This document shows, piece by piece, positions 9,171 through 18,167 of a DNA stretch of 64,000 nucleotides. Origin of the DNA: an uncultured Pelagibacteraceae bacterium (lineage in GTDB: Bacteria > Pseudomonadota > Alphaproteobacteria > Pelagibacterales > Pelagibacteraceae); contig CACFTE010000003.1 of the NCBI GenBank assembly GCA_902569105.1, forward strand, positions 1-64,000, given 5' to 3'. The position numbers and the translations under genes are program-made. The notes below the pieces were generated by a model, which saw nothing but the letters and a program-made list of their open reading frames with translations, ran no database searches and was not told where the DNA came from. Every line of letters starts with the position of its first letter. The stretch's first letter is position 1.

Positions 9171-9821
9171 TTAAAAAGCTTTTACGATACTTAATCTTAC
9201 TGTTGGACCATCTAATCCGCTTACAGTAACTGTGTTAGCAGTTCCATCACCGCCTGTACCAGTAACTGAAACGTCGTTATAATCAGTTAAACCAGCTTCA
9301 ACTCTGACAGTTGCACCTGCTCCAGTATCATAAGCATATCCAATCATTACAGTTTCACCTTCAAGATCTGCATCTGGATAAGAAGTAGATGTAGCACCCA
9401 TATTCTCGTCAGTTAATAGGTCACCTCTAATTATACCTGCTTTTATATAAGCACCAGTATCTGACAACGGCACAATACCATAAACAGTAATAACATTCTC
9501 AATGTCTACTTGTACTGTATTGATACCTGAGTCTACATGAGCGTTTGATTGATCGTTGGTTGCTGTTTCTGAGTCAATCGTGTATGGAATTACATCTACT
9601 CCAACAGCGAAATTACCAAAATCATATTCAATGAAAGCAGAAGCATAGGCAGCTTCTAAAGTTTCATCTCTGTTCTGCGCAGTATCTTGAGTTTCACTAC
9701 CAGTTGCATCTGCAGAAAAGCCAGTTCCTGATATACCCACACTAACTTGGGCAACAGAGGCTGTAGCAAACATTGCAAAAATAGCTGAAACTAATAAATA
9801 TTTTATTTTTTTCATGTACAT
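9171..9821 (-). CDS. predicted outer-membrane beta-barrel protein
   Basis: Signal peptide (MKKIKYLLVSAIFAMFATASVAQ), alternating beta pattern, C-terminal aromatic (VKAF). Confidence 0.65.
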   Translation of the reverse strand: MYMKKIKYLLVSAIFAMFATASVAQVSVGISGTGFSADATGSETQDTAQNRDETLEAAYASAFIEYDFGNFAVGVDVIPYTIDSETATNDQSNAHVDSGINTVQVDIENVITVYGIVPLSDTGAYIKAGIIRGDLLTDENMGATSTSYPDADLEGETVMIGYAYDTGAGATVRVEAGLTDYNDVSVTGTGGDGTANTVTVSGLDGPTVRLSIVKAF

Positions 9822-10023
9822 TTCCTATATTTAATTAATTAATTAAGTGAATTAATTAGCACATTAGCTTCGAAATCTATATAAAAACATGTCAAAATTT
9901 ATGAAAAACTAGGTTTTTTTAATTATCGTTGTAAATTTACAACATTATTTTAAGGATATTTTTAGTAGTATTTTATCTAGAATCTAGCAAGAGTTGTTTT
10001 GACTAATTATAATCACTTATTAT

Positions 10024-10356
10024 TCAATAACTATTTATTATAGCCAGTATGATAGCAGAAAATACTGTTGGATAAACTAAATTTTTTTTAGAGATAAAAA
10101 AAATTACAACAGAAATTAAAACAACAAGTGCTCTCATAAAATAACTTGTTTCGATTAAGACCCCATTTGGAAATATCAAAACTCTTGAAATTAAAGCTGC
10201 CAAAGTTGAATAAGCTAAACAATTAAACCATCTGTAAATTTTTGAACTTTCATCAATTTTTTCAGAGGTTAACATGCCAAAAAATCTTGATGAATAAGTG
10301 GCAATTGATGTCACAAAAATTGCTAATACTATTTCAATTGTCATATTTCTCTCCAA
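10024..10356 (-). CDS. azlD: AzlD-family branched-chain amino acid exporter subunit
   Basis: 110 aa, 3-4 TM helices, overlaps azlC (pattern TYSSRFFGML). Confidence 0.8.
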   Translation of the reverse strand: MERNMTIEIVLAIFVTSIATYSSRFFGMLTSEKIDESSKIYRWFNCLAYSTLAALISRVLIFPNGVLIETSYFMRALVVLISVVIFFISKKNLVYPTVFSAIILAIINSY

Positions 10357-11041
10357 CTAAAAAAGCAACTGTTCCAGCTATTGTTCCACCAAATAATATA
10401 CACCATTCTGGAGATACAAAATAAAAAGTAGGGCCTAGGATTACGCCCAAAATAATTGCTACTGAAATACTTTTAGATTTCATTACTCCTATCATTGCGC
10501 ACATAAAATATATTGGATTAACTATTGCTAAACCTATCATCATATCTTTATTTAAATAGTCAGCGGAAATAAAACCAATTAATGTTGAAAAAATTGCTAT
10601 CAACCAAGTTGCAGTACCAATTCCAATCCAAAAATCAATTCTTTCTTTTTTATTTATTTTTTTATAGTTACTTTTCAAAATAAGCCACGAAGATACAGCT
10701 ACAAAATGACAAGATAAATAATATTTCCATCTAGGTTGATTTTTTGAATTTAGCAATGGCATCAAAGAAACTGTCATAGGGTATAATCTTGCATTAACCA
10801 ACCATACTGCTAAAAAAATATTAAAAAGTGATGCGCCTATAATTGTTGATTCTGCTAAAACTAACGATCCAGGTAATGCATATATTAAAAAGCTCGAAAA
10901 TATACTTTCTTCTATAGTAAAACCTATATTTTTTAATAAAGCTCCTATAGCTATGAAACTTGCACCTAGAGCAATTCCTGGGCTATCAAATCTTTTTATA
11001 GAAAATAAACCTTTAAGAAATATTTTAAAATTAATCATCAA
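10334..11041 (-). CDS. azlC: AzlC-family branched-chain amino acid permease
   Basis: 235 aa; GIALGASFIAIGALLKNIGF and NARLYPMTVSLMP motifs. Confidence 0.88.
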   Translation of the reverse strand: MMINFKIFLKGLFSIKRFDSPGIALGASFIAIGALLKNIGFTIEESIFSSFLIYALPGSLVLAESTIIGASLFNIFLAVWLVNARLYPMTVSLMPLLNSKNQPRWKYYLSCHFVAVSSWLILKSNYKKINKKERIDFWIGIGTATWLIAIFSTLIGFISADYLNKDMMIGLAIVNPIYFMCAMIGVMKSKSISVAIILGVILGPTFYFVSPEWCILFGGTIAGTVAFLVGEKYDN

Positions 11042-11823
11042 CCACCAAGAAAAAGTCTACCTACATCTGGATTTTTAAGTAAATCATTTCCTGAACCTGC
11101 GATTGCTGTTTGACCAGATACAAGAACATATCCTATATCTGCAAATTCTAATCCTTTTTTTGCATTTTGTTCAACTAGAATTATTGTTTTTTTTTCATTT
11201 TGTTGAAGATCTCTTAAGATTTCAAAAACCATATCAATGTATTTTGGCTCTAAACCAATTGATGGTTCATCAACTAAAAGAACTGAAGGTTTCATTACTA
11301 AAGCTCTTGATATTTCTAATAAACGTCTTTCTCCACCAGATAAAACTTTGGCTGGTTGATTTCTCCTATTGTTTAATCTCTCGTATTTTTGCAAAACTTT
11401 CTCAGCTTCTTCAAATGACTCCTCAGTTTTATCTTTTATAAAACCACCCATCAAAAGATTTTCTTCCACGGTCATATCAGGAAACACTGAATTATCTTGA
11501 AGGATATAAGCTATACCTTCTGATTTTAATTTTTCTGCAGGACTTAGTTTTGTAATCTCTCTTCCGTCAATTTCTATTTTTCCAGAAAAAATGTTTGTAA
11601 ATCCATAAATTGAATGAAGTATTGTGGACTTTCCTGCTCCATTAGGTCCAATCAGACATAAAGATTGAGCTCTACTTACAAATAAATCTAAATTATGTAA
11701 AATTTCCATTTTCCCATACCCAGCAGATAAATTTTTGATTTTTAAATGTACATCTCTTGGTGACAGTTTTTGCAAATCTTCTGCTTTTGGTGCGGCCCCT
11801 AATACCTCATACTGATTAGACAT
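11038..11823 (-). CDS. livF: HAAT ABC transporter ATP-binding protein LivF-type (second system)
   Basis: Walker A GPNGAGKST, LSGGERRLLEISRAL, VLLVDEPSIGLEP. Confidence 0.94.
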   Translation of the reverse strand: MSNQYEVLGAAPKAEDLQKLSPRDVHLKIKNLSAGYGKMEILHNLDLFVSRAQSLCLIGPNGAGKSTILHSIYGFTNIFSGKIEIDGREITKLSPAEKLKSEGIAYILQDNSVFPDMTVEENLLMGGFIKDKTEESFEEAEKVLQKYERLNNRRNQPAKVLSGGERRLLEISRALVMKPSVLLVDEPSIGLEPKYIDMVFEILRDLQQNEKKTIILVEQNAKKGLEFADIGYVLVSGQTAIAGSGNDLLKNPDVGRLFLGG

Positions 11824-12563
11824 TATTGTGCCCCCAAATATGCGTCGATAACTCTTTTATCATTTTTAATTTCTATTGGTGATCCGTTTGCAAGCATTTT
11901 TCCATGCGCTAGACAGAAGATATTTTCGGCTAATTGCATTATTACTCTCATATTATGTTCGATTACTAAAAGAGTTATGCCAAAGTCCTGATTAACTCTA
12001 ATAAGTCTGTCAATTATACCATTAATAAGTGTGGGATTAATTCCTGCAGTTGGCTCATCTAAAAGTAACATTTCTGGCTCGTTCATTAATGCCATAGCTA
12101 ATTCTAAGAGTTTTTGCTGTCCAAATGATAAATCTCCTGCTCTTAATTTTCGTTTTTGATATAATCCTACAAAATTCAGTAAATTTTCTGCTTTCTCAGT
12201 CAATTCTTTAGGTATTTTAGAAAATATTTTTAAAAGACTCTCATCGCTTCCCTTATGGCTTATGAGCATATTATCTACACAGTTTAATTTTCCGTAAATT
12301 CTTGTTTGTTGAAATGTTCTGAGTAATCCAAGTTTTGCAATTACTGGAACTGGTAACTCAGAAACTTCTTTGCCATTAAATTTTATTGAACCTTTATCTA
12401 TTGGATAAGTTCCTACTATAGAATTAAATAATGTAGTTTTACCAGATCCATTGGGTCCGATTAGTCCAACTATTTTACCTTTTTCTACAGACATTGAAAT
12501 ATCTACATTGGCTTTTACTCCCCCAAAAGCTTTACTCACATTATTTACTTCTAAAATACTCAT
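11823..12563 (-). CDS. livG: HAAT ABC transporter ATP-binding protein LivG-type (second system)
   Basis: GPNGSGKTTLFN, LSFGQQKLLELA, LLLDEPTAGINP. Confidence 0.94.
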   Translation of the reverse strand: MSILEVNNVSKAFGGVKANVDISMSVEKGKIVGLIGPNGSGKTTLFNSIVGTYPIDKGSIKFNGKEVSELPVPVIAKLGLLRTFQQTRIYGKLNCVDNMLISHKGSDESLLKIFSKIPKELTEKAENLLNFVGLYQKRKLRAGDLSFGQQKLLELAMALMNEPEMLLLDEPTAGINPTLINGIIDRLIRVNQDFGITLLVIEHNMRVIMQLAENIFCLAHGKMLANGSPIEIKNDKRVIDAYLGAQ

Positions 12564-13615
12564 TTTAATTCTACCTGTGCTTTTCGATCTTTTTCATCAA
12601 CTACTTCTCCAAATTTTTCAGGATATTTTTCTCTCAACCATCCCATCAATCCCTCTGGAAAATAGATAACTATAACTACAATTAAAACTCCTAGTGCAAC
12701 ATATTGCCAACCCAAAAAGAAGGTCCAAAATCCTTCTTTAAAAATATGGAAAATTGTTGCTCCAATAATTGGTCCCCATAAAGTTCCTTTTCCACCAAGT
12801 ATGGCCATTAATACCATAAACACTCCCATTTCCCTTCCATCGAAAGCAACATCAGTTGAGTCTATGTACCCAACTAATCCACCCATAATTCCACCTGCTA
12901 AACCACAAAAGAAAGCAGATACCATCCAACCAATAATTTTATATTTCATGGTTTGAATCCCCATCGCTTCGGCTTTATCTTCATTGTCTCTTATTGCGTT
13001 AAGGATTAATTTAAATCTTGTTGAATAGATAGCTTTCACTGTAATAAATGTGAATACAAGTGCAAAAAAGCTTAAAAAATAAAAAAATTCCCCTCTAGCT
13101 TCTAATCCGCCTACGTCAGGAAAAGGGGGTGTTGTAAAACCTTGCCCTGCTCCTATAATTTCTATTCCACCTGAAATTTCTCCAGCAGCAACTCCTAAAC
13201 CTAAGGTACAAATTGCAAAATAATGACCTCTAAGTCCTAGAATTGAATAACCAATTAAACCTGCAACAATTGTTGGTACTACTGCAGCAACAATAAGGCC
13301 TGCTGCCATACCCTGAAAGAATTGAGCCGGAGTATGTACAAAAGTTTTTTCTCCACCACTTTCAGTCCACTCAGCTAAGGGAAAAAACATTCCTACTTGT
13401 ACAGATGCACACAAGTACATTCCAAGACCATAAAATAAAATATTTCCAAAAGTATTGTATCCCATTTCTCCACCTTGAATATTCCAAGTAGTAGCTAAAA
13501 CTATAAGAATACAAAGTATCGATAATTGAACTTTAAATGCAGGAAAAATAAATGGTGCTGATAATCCAAATATTAAAATAAATAAATAAGTTATTAAATC
13601 CTTATTTTTTAACAT
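12560..13615 (-). CDS. livM: HAAT ABC transporter permease LivM-type (second system)
   Basis: 351 aa; LRGHYFAICTLG, AIRDNEDKAEAMGI, GGKGTLWGPIIGA. Confidence 0.93.
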   Translation of the reverse strand: MLKNKDLITYLFILIFGLSAPFIFPAFKVQLSILCILIVLATTWNIQGGEMGYNTFGNILFYGLGMYLCASVQVGMFFPLAEWTESGGEKTFVHTPAQFFQGMAAGLIVAAVVPTIVAGLIGYSILGLRGHYFAICTLGLGVAAGEISGGIEIIGAGQGFTTPPFPDVGGLEARGEFFYFLSFFALVFTFITVKAIYSTRFKLILNAIRDNEDKAEAMGIQTMKYKIIGWMVSAFFCGLAGGIMGGLVGYIDSTDVAFDGREMGVFMVLMAILGGKGTLWGPIIGATIFHIFKEGFWTFFLGWQYVALGVLIVVIVIYFPEGLMGWLREKYPEKFGEVVDEKDRKAQVELK

Positions 13616-13640
13616 GGATAAACCTCTCGAAGAACTATAA

Positions 13641-14534
13641 TCATTTTAAGTACTCTCTCTTTCTTGAAAGTTTAAATCTTCTATAGACGAGAATTAAAAC
13701 TAATAATAAAAATACTGAACCAATTCTAAACTCAGTACCTAAAATATAGTCTGCAAATTCCTCAAAAATTCCTAATCCCATGCCTGATAAAGCTACACCA
13801 GGTAAGTTTCCTAAGCCTGCAACAATTACAATCATAAAAGATCTGATTGTATAAGGTAAACCCATATATGGATGAATTGTAAATGTTATTGATATTAATG
13901 CGCCAGCAACACCACATAATGCTGCATTTATTCCAAAAGTTGCTGCATAAACCTTTTCAGTATCTACACCTAAAATCTTTGCTGCTCTCGCGTTTTGAGC
14001 AGTTGCTCTAATAGCTCGGCCTAGTTTAGATCTTTTCATGTAAATAACTAAACCTACGGCGAAAACTATACTTACTACTGCTGAAAAGATTTTTGAATTT
14101 GGCAATGTTACTGAGTTATCGAAAAGCATTGTCGTACCATAGCCAGAATTAGCAAGAACAACATCTGCACCAAATGCAAAATTCATTAATTGCATAAATA
14201 AAATACTTATTCCAAAAGTAGCTAAGATTGAGATGAATAAATCTCTATCGACGACTTTATTAATTACTAATTTATAAATTCCTATTCCAACAAAATACAT
14301 TATAATTGGAGAAACAATTACTCCCCACCCAGGATGAATTCCATACAAATACATAAAATAAGCAATGTATCCACCAAGTATTACTAGATCACCTTGTGCA
14401 ATATTTATAATATTCATTACTCCCCATTGAAGAGCCATGCCGTATGCAATTAATGCGAAAAGAATTCCTAATAATAATCCATCAAGCAATGCTTGAATGG
14501 TTAACATTGGGACTTGAAATACTAAAAAATCCAT
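13641..14534 (-). CDS. livH: HAAT ABC transporter permease LivH-type (second system)
   Basis: 297 aa; NIINIAQGDLVILGGY, GRAIRATAQNARAAKILGVD. Confidence 0.93.
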   Translation of the reverse strand: MDFLVFQVPMLTIQALLDGLLLGILFALIAYGMALQWGVMNIINIAQGDLVILGGYIAYFMYLYGIHPGWGVIVSPIIMYFVGIGIYKLVINKVVDRDLFISILATFGISILFMQLMNFAFGADVVLANSGYGTTMLFDNSVTLPNSKIFSAVVSIVFAVGLVIYMKRSKLGRAIRATAQNARAAKILGVDTEKVYAATFGINAALCGVAGALISITFTIHPYMGLPYTIRSFMIVIVAGLGNLPGVALSGMGLGIFEEFADYILGTEFRIGSVFLLLVLILVYRRFKLSRKREYLK

Positions 14535-14550
14535 TTTTCAATTTAAGTAG

Positions 14551-14584
14551 TAAAAAAAATGCCCCCATAGATTTATGGGGGCAT
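14551..14584 (-). terminator. intrinsic-terminator-like hairpin inside the operon (binding protein / livH boundary)
   Basis: ATGCCCCCATA / TATGGGGGCAT 11-bp stem, 4-nt loop, followed by T8 in the minus-strand transcript. Confidence 0.85.
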
Positions 14585-14598
14585 AAGTTAATTATCTT

Positions 14599-15837
14599 TT
14601 ATCTTTCAGACCACTTAGGAATCGGGTGAATTAATTCAGCTGAAGCCCATTTCAATGGTGCTACAACTTTATTTTCACATTTTCCTGAGTCATCACACAT
14701 TACTTGGAAAAGTACCATAGGTTTATCTACATTCTGACCACCTGGGGCAAACTTAATGTTTCCATAGAATGTCTGCATATTAGTATCTGCTAGAGCATCT
14801 CTAACTTTTTTTTGATCAAAAGAATTTGCTCTTTCAAAAGCATCTTTGAAGACTAATAGTGCAGCTGAAGATTCTGCTGATTGATATGGTGGATCATAAC
14901 CAAACTCTTTTTCAAAGTCTGCAGCATATGTCATTCCATCTTTAAAGAAATCATCTTTATATGTTAATGTCTTATGCCATTGAGATGCACATAATGCATA
15001 CTGAGCATTTTTTCCATGTTGCTTAGAAAGTTTTGCTGCATCACAGTGTGTCATTGCTAACATTGGAACATCAACTTTCATTTCAGCAATTTGTCTAATT
15101 GCTGTCAATGCACCCTTAGTATGACCTGAAACAACTAAAACATCTGGTTTTACAGCTTTAACTTTTGCTAAAGTTGCAGCCATGTCATTTAGTTCTTTTG
15201 GCAGCTTGTCATCAATCACGATTTCAGAACCAGTTCTCTCTGCTGCGTCTAAGATACCTAATCTAACATCTTGCGAAAAAGCATCTTGCTCAAAAGCCTG
15301 AGCAATTTTTACACCCTTTCCACCATTTAATTCAACAGCGGTTTCTATTGCTACATCAAGATATAGGTTAGCAGGCGCTAATACTGCAAATAGATATTTG
15401 TAACCTTTTGTAAACAAAGATCTAGAAGCACCATTTGCTTCAACCATTGGGACACCATATTTTTCAGTTACAGGCGCAATTGCTTTCGTAAGGCCTGAAC
15501 TGTATGGCCCTAGCATAAACTCAACGCCATCTTGTGAAATTAATCTTTCTGCAAGCTGGGCTGCTCTTTTTGGATTTGACTCATCATCATAATAAATAAT
15601 GTCAAACTTATAAGTTTTTCCTCCAACTTTAATTCCTCCCATGCTGTTAATTCTGTCAACAGCCATGTTATAGCCATTTTGAGTATGAACACCATTAGAC
15701 GAGTATTTTCCAGTTAAAGAAATTGCAGCACCTAATACAATCTTATCACCTACTACTTTTGCTAATGAAACAACAGAAGTTGAAAATAAAATTGCTAATG
15801 CAGAAAAAAATGTAATTAAAATGTTTTTTACTCTCAT
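14599..15837 (-). CDS. HAAT ABC transporter substrate-binding protein (second system)
   Basis: Signal peptide, KIVLGAAISLTGKYSSNG, Peripla_BP_6-like. Confidence 0.93.
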   Translation of the reverse strand: MRVKNILITFFSALAILFSTSVVSLAKVVGDKIVLGAAISLTGKYSSNGVHTQNGYNMAVDRINSMGGIKVGGKTYKFDIIYYDDESNPKRAAQLAERLISQDGVEFMLGPYSSGLTKAIAPVTEKYGVPMVEANGASRSLFTKGYKYLFAVLAPANLYLDVAIETAVELNGGKGVKIAQAFEQDAFSQDVRLGILDAAERTGSEIVIDDKLPKELNDMAATLAKVKAVKPDVLVVSGHTKGALTAIRQIAEMKVDVPMLAMTHCDAAKLSKQHGKNAQYALCASQWHKTLTYKDDFFKDGMTYAADFEKEFGYDPPYQSAESSAALLVFKDAFERANSFDQKKVRDALADTNMQTFYGNIKFAPGGQNVDKPMVLFQVMCDDSGKCENKVVAPLKWASAELIHPIPKWSER

Positions 15838-15929
15838 TTTTCTCTATCTCCTCTTAATAAATTTATTAATAATTATATTTAATATAAAAAAAATTTTTTT
15901 TTCAAGTATGCGTAATGTATTATGATTGT

Positions 15930-16544
15930 TTAATAATGTTGTGTAAGAGCAATTATTATTGCAATAATAATTAATACACACGCTGAAATTGAATTAATTA
16001 ATCTTGGGTTTGTTTTTATCCAAGAAATTAATTTACTTGCAAGCACAGCATAACCGACAAGTGACATAAAATCTAACAGCATATAAGTTGAAATTAAAAT
16101 AAAGAATTGAACGATATAATTTCCTGAAAAATCAATAAATTGAGGAAATATAAATGGAAAGAACATCCAAGCCTTAGGGCTCGTTCCTGCAACTAAAAAA
16201 CCATCTTTAAAAAAGGAAATGAAACCTTTTGATGAAAAATTTTTTGAATTTACATTTGTTGGTCTACTTTTATATATGTCAAATGCTAAATAGCATAAAT
16301 AAATTATTCCAACCCATTTAAAAGTATTTAAAAATAATGGATGATCTGAAAAAAAAGAACCGATAACAAAAATAACTAAAGTTGCTTGAATAAAATTTGC
16401 AGTTACGTCACCAAGTGCTGTCCAAATACAATTTCTCACTCCATAATTCATCGAATAAGAAATAATTACTATTCTAGGAGTACCAGGCGTAATAAATAAA
16501 AAAATTATAATTTGTAAAAAAAGTATAAAATCTAAGGGAAGCAT
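15930..16544 (-). CDS. LysE/RhtB-family amino-acid exporter
   Basis: 204 aa; FLFITPGTPRIVIISYSMNYGVRNCIWTALGD resembles the LysE N-terminal motif. Confidence 0.85.
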   Translation of the reverse strand: MLPLDFILFLQIIIFLFITPGTPRIVIISYSMNYGVRNCIWTALGDVTANFIQATLVIFVIGSFFSDHPLFLNTFKWVGIIYLCYLAFDIYKSRPTNVNSKNFSSKGFISFFKDGFLVAGTSPKAWMFFPFIFPQFIDFSGNYIVQFFILISTYMLLDFMSLVGYAVLASKLISWIKTNPRLINSISACVLIIIAIIIALTQHY

Positions 16545-16550
16545 TTTCAG

Positions 16551-16599
16551 AGATAGTCCTAATTAACCGGGAGCTAAAAATGGCTTAGTAGGACTATCT
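16551..16599 (-). promoter_or_regulatory. candidate cis-regulatory hairpin upstream of the LysE-family gene
   Basis: Perfect 11-bp inverted repeat AGATAGTCCTA...TAGGACTATCT, 27-nt structured loop, 3' arm 6 nt before the ATG. Confidence 0.6.
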
Positions 16600-16665
16600 G
16601 ATTTAAAATATATCATACCTTTTAAAAATTTGCATTATCGATTTTTTTAAGATTTATTGAATTTT

Positions 16666-16959
16666 ATGAAAAAATCCAAGTCACCTGAAACCCGCGTCAA
16701 AAATCCAGAGCCAAAGCTTGGAAGTCCAGATTGGGTAATTTGGGCAGCTTGGGCTGATCGTATAACTTTTGAAGAAATTAAGGAAAAAACTGGAAAGACA
16801 GAATCTGATGTTATTAAATTAATGAGAAGAAGTCTTAAAGCATCATCGTTTAGACTGTGGAGAGAAAGAGTAAAAAGAAAAAGTATAAAACACCGTAAAA
16901 AATTTATTTTAGAAAGAAAAAACCTAAAAAGAAAAATTAATAAAAAAGAATTTATTTAA
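16666..16959 (+). CDS. TIGR03643/DUF2805-family small protein
   Basis: GSPDWVIWAAWADRITFEEIKEKTGKTESDVIKLMRRSLKASSFRLWRERV; ATG at 16666 preferred over the TTG at 16657. Confidence 0.8.
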   Translation: MKKSKSPETRVKNPEPKLGSPDWVIWAAWADRITFEEIKEKTGKTESDVIKLMRRSLKASSFRLWRERVKRKSIKHRKKFILERKNLKRKINKKEFI

Positions 16960-17467
16960 TTGAGGTTAACCAAGCCACAAATTTTTGATCTAAAAAATCT
17001 ATACTTCCTGAAATTCGGGCTATAACTTCTTTATTTTTATTTAAAATGATTGTTGTAGGTACGCCTCTTAATGCAAAAACTTTAACTAATTTGAGTCCAT
17101 TATCAAAGTATACATTTAAATTATTTATATTTAAATCTTTATAAAATTTGTCAATATTATTCATATTTTTTTCTTCCATATTTATTGGAAAAATAAAAAT
17201 TCCTTCTTTTTCTTGCAATTTATCTAAAGAGGGCATTTCATCTTTGCAAGGCGCACACCAGGTAGCCCAAAAATTTAAAATATATATTTCATCTGAGTTA
17301 ATTAAGTTTAAATCTATTTGTACACCATCTCTGTCCTGAAAAATAATTTCTTTATAAACTTTTGGTTTATCTAGAACTAAAATATTTTTAAATGGTGGTT
17401 TTTCTTTACTAAACGCAACATTTATAACTAAAATACTAAAAATTATTAAATAGTTTATTAATTTCAT
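16952..17467 (-). CDS. TlpA-like thiol:disulfide oxidoreductase
   Basis: Signal peptide, NFWATWCAPCKDEMP CxxC motif. Confidence 0.9.
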   Translation of the reverse strand: MKLINYLIIFSILVINVAFSKEKPPFKNILVLDKPKVYKEIIFQDRDGVQIDLNLINSDEIYILNFWATWCAPCKDEMPSLDKLQEKEGIFIFPINMEEKNMNNIDKFYKDLNINNLNVYFDNGLKLVKVFALRGVPTTIILNKNKEVIARISGSIDFLDQKFVAWLTSIK

Positions 17468-17536
17468 GAAATTTTAATAGCATTAATAAGATAAAAATAT
17501 AGTGGAAAAAATAGATTTAATAATTATATAAGTCGC

Positions 17537-17791
17537 ATGAAATCTATTACTGTTTACTCAGGTCCATTATGCAATTTCTGCGAAGCTGCAAAGAGATTAT
17601 TAACGAGAAATAACTTATCTTACAAAGAAATAGATATATCTAAAGAAGCTGGTCTAAGAGATGAAATGATTAAAAAAGCTAACGGTATGAGAACGATTCC
17701 TCAAATATTTTTTGATGATCACCATGTTGGAGGTTATGTTGAGCTAAGAGAGTTAGAAAAAAATGGAGAGCTAAATAAACTTCTTAAATAA
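17537..17791 (+). CDS. grxC: glutaredoxin 3
   Basis: 84 aa; CNFCEAAKRLL, MRTIPQIFFDDHHVGGY. Confidence 0.93.
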   Translation: MKSITVYSGPLCNFCEAAKRLLTRNNLSYKEIDISKEAGLRDEMIKKANGMRTIPQIFFDDHHVGGYVELRELEKNGELNKLLK

Positions 17792-18163
17792 TTAATTCTT
17801 TGGTTTAAAAACTAAACATACGCCATTATTACAATATCTTTTACCAGTTGGTTTAGGTCCGTCATCAAATATATGTCCATGATGGCCACCACAATTTTTA
17901 CAATGATATTCTGTTCTTGCGTAACCTAATAAATAATCCGTTTTTGTTTGAAATACTTCGGGTAGAGATTGATAAAAAGATGGCCAACCAGATCCACTTT
18001 CGTATTTTGTATTTGAGTCAAACAGTTTTACATCACAATTTGCACAATAATATGAGCCTTCACGTTTCTCATGATTTAATTCACTAGTTCCAGGCGGCTC
18101 TGTACCTTCCTCAAATAAAATAAGCTTTTGTTCTATTGTTAAATTTGGATTTTTTTTGTTCAT
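17792..18163 (-). CDS. msrB: peptide-methionine (R)-S-oxide reductase
   Basis: Zn-binding CxxC pairs; SGSGWPSFY, HCKNCGGHHGHIFDDGP. Confidence 0.95.
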   Translation of the reverse strand: MNKKNPNLTIEQKLILFEEGTEPPGTSELNHEKREGSYYCANCDVKLFDSNTKYESGSGWPSFYQSLPEVFQTKTDYLLGYARTEYHCKNCGGHHGHIFDDGPKPTGKRYCNNGVCLVFKPKN

Positions 18164-18167
18164 AAAA

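Noticed and set aside
9832-9860. TTAA-rich tandem repeat (ttaattaattaattaag)
   Set aside because: Short simple-sequence tract expected in very AT-rich intergenic DNA; no further structure.
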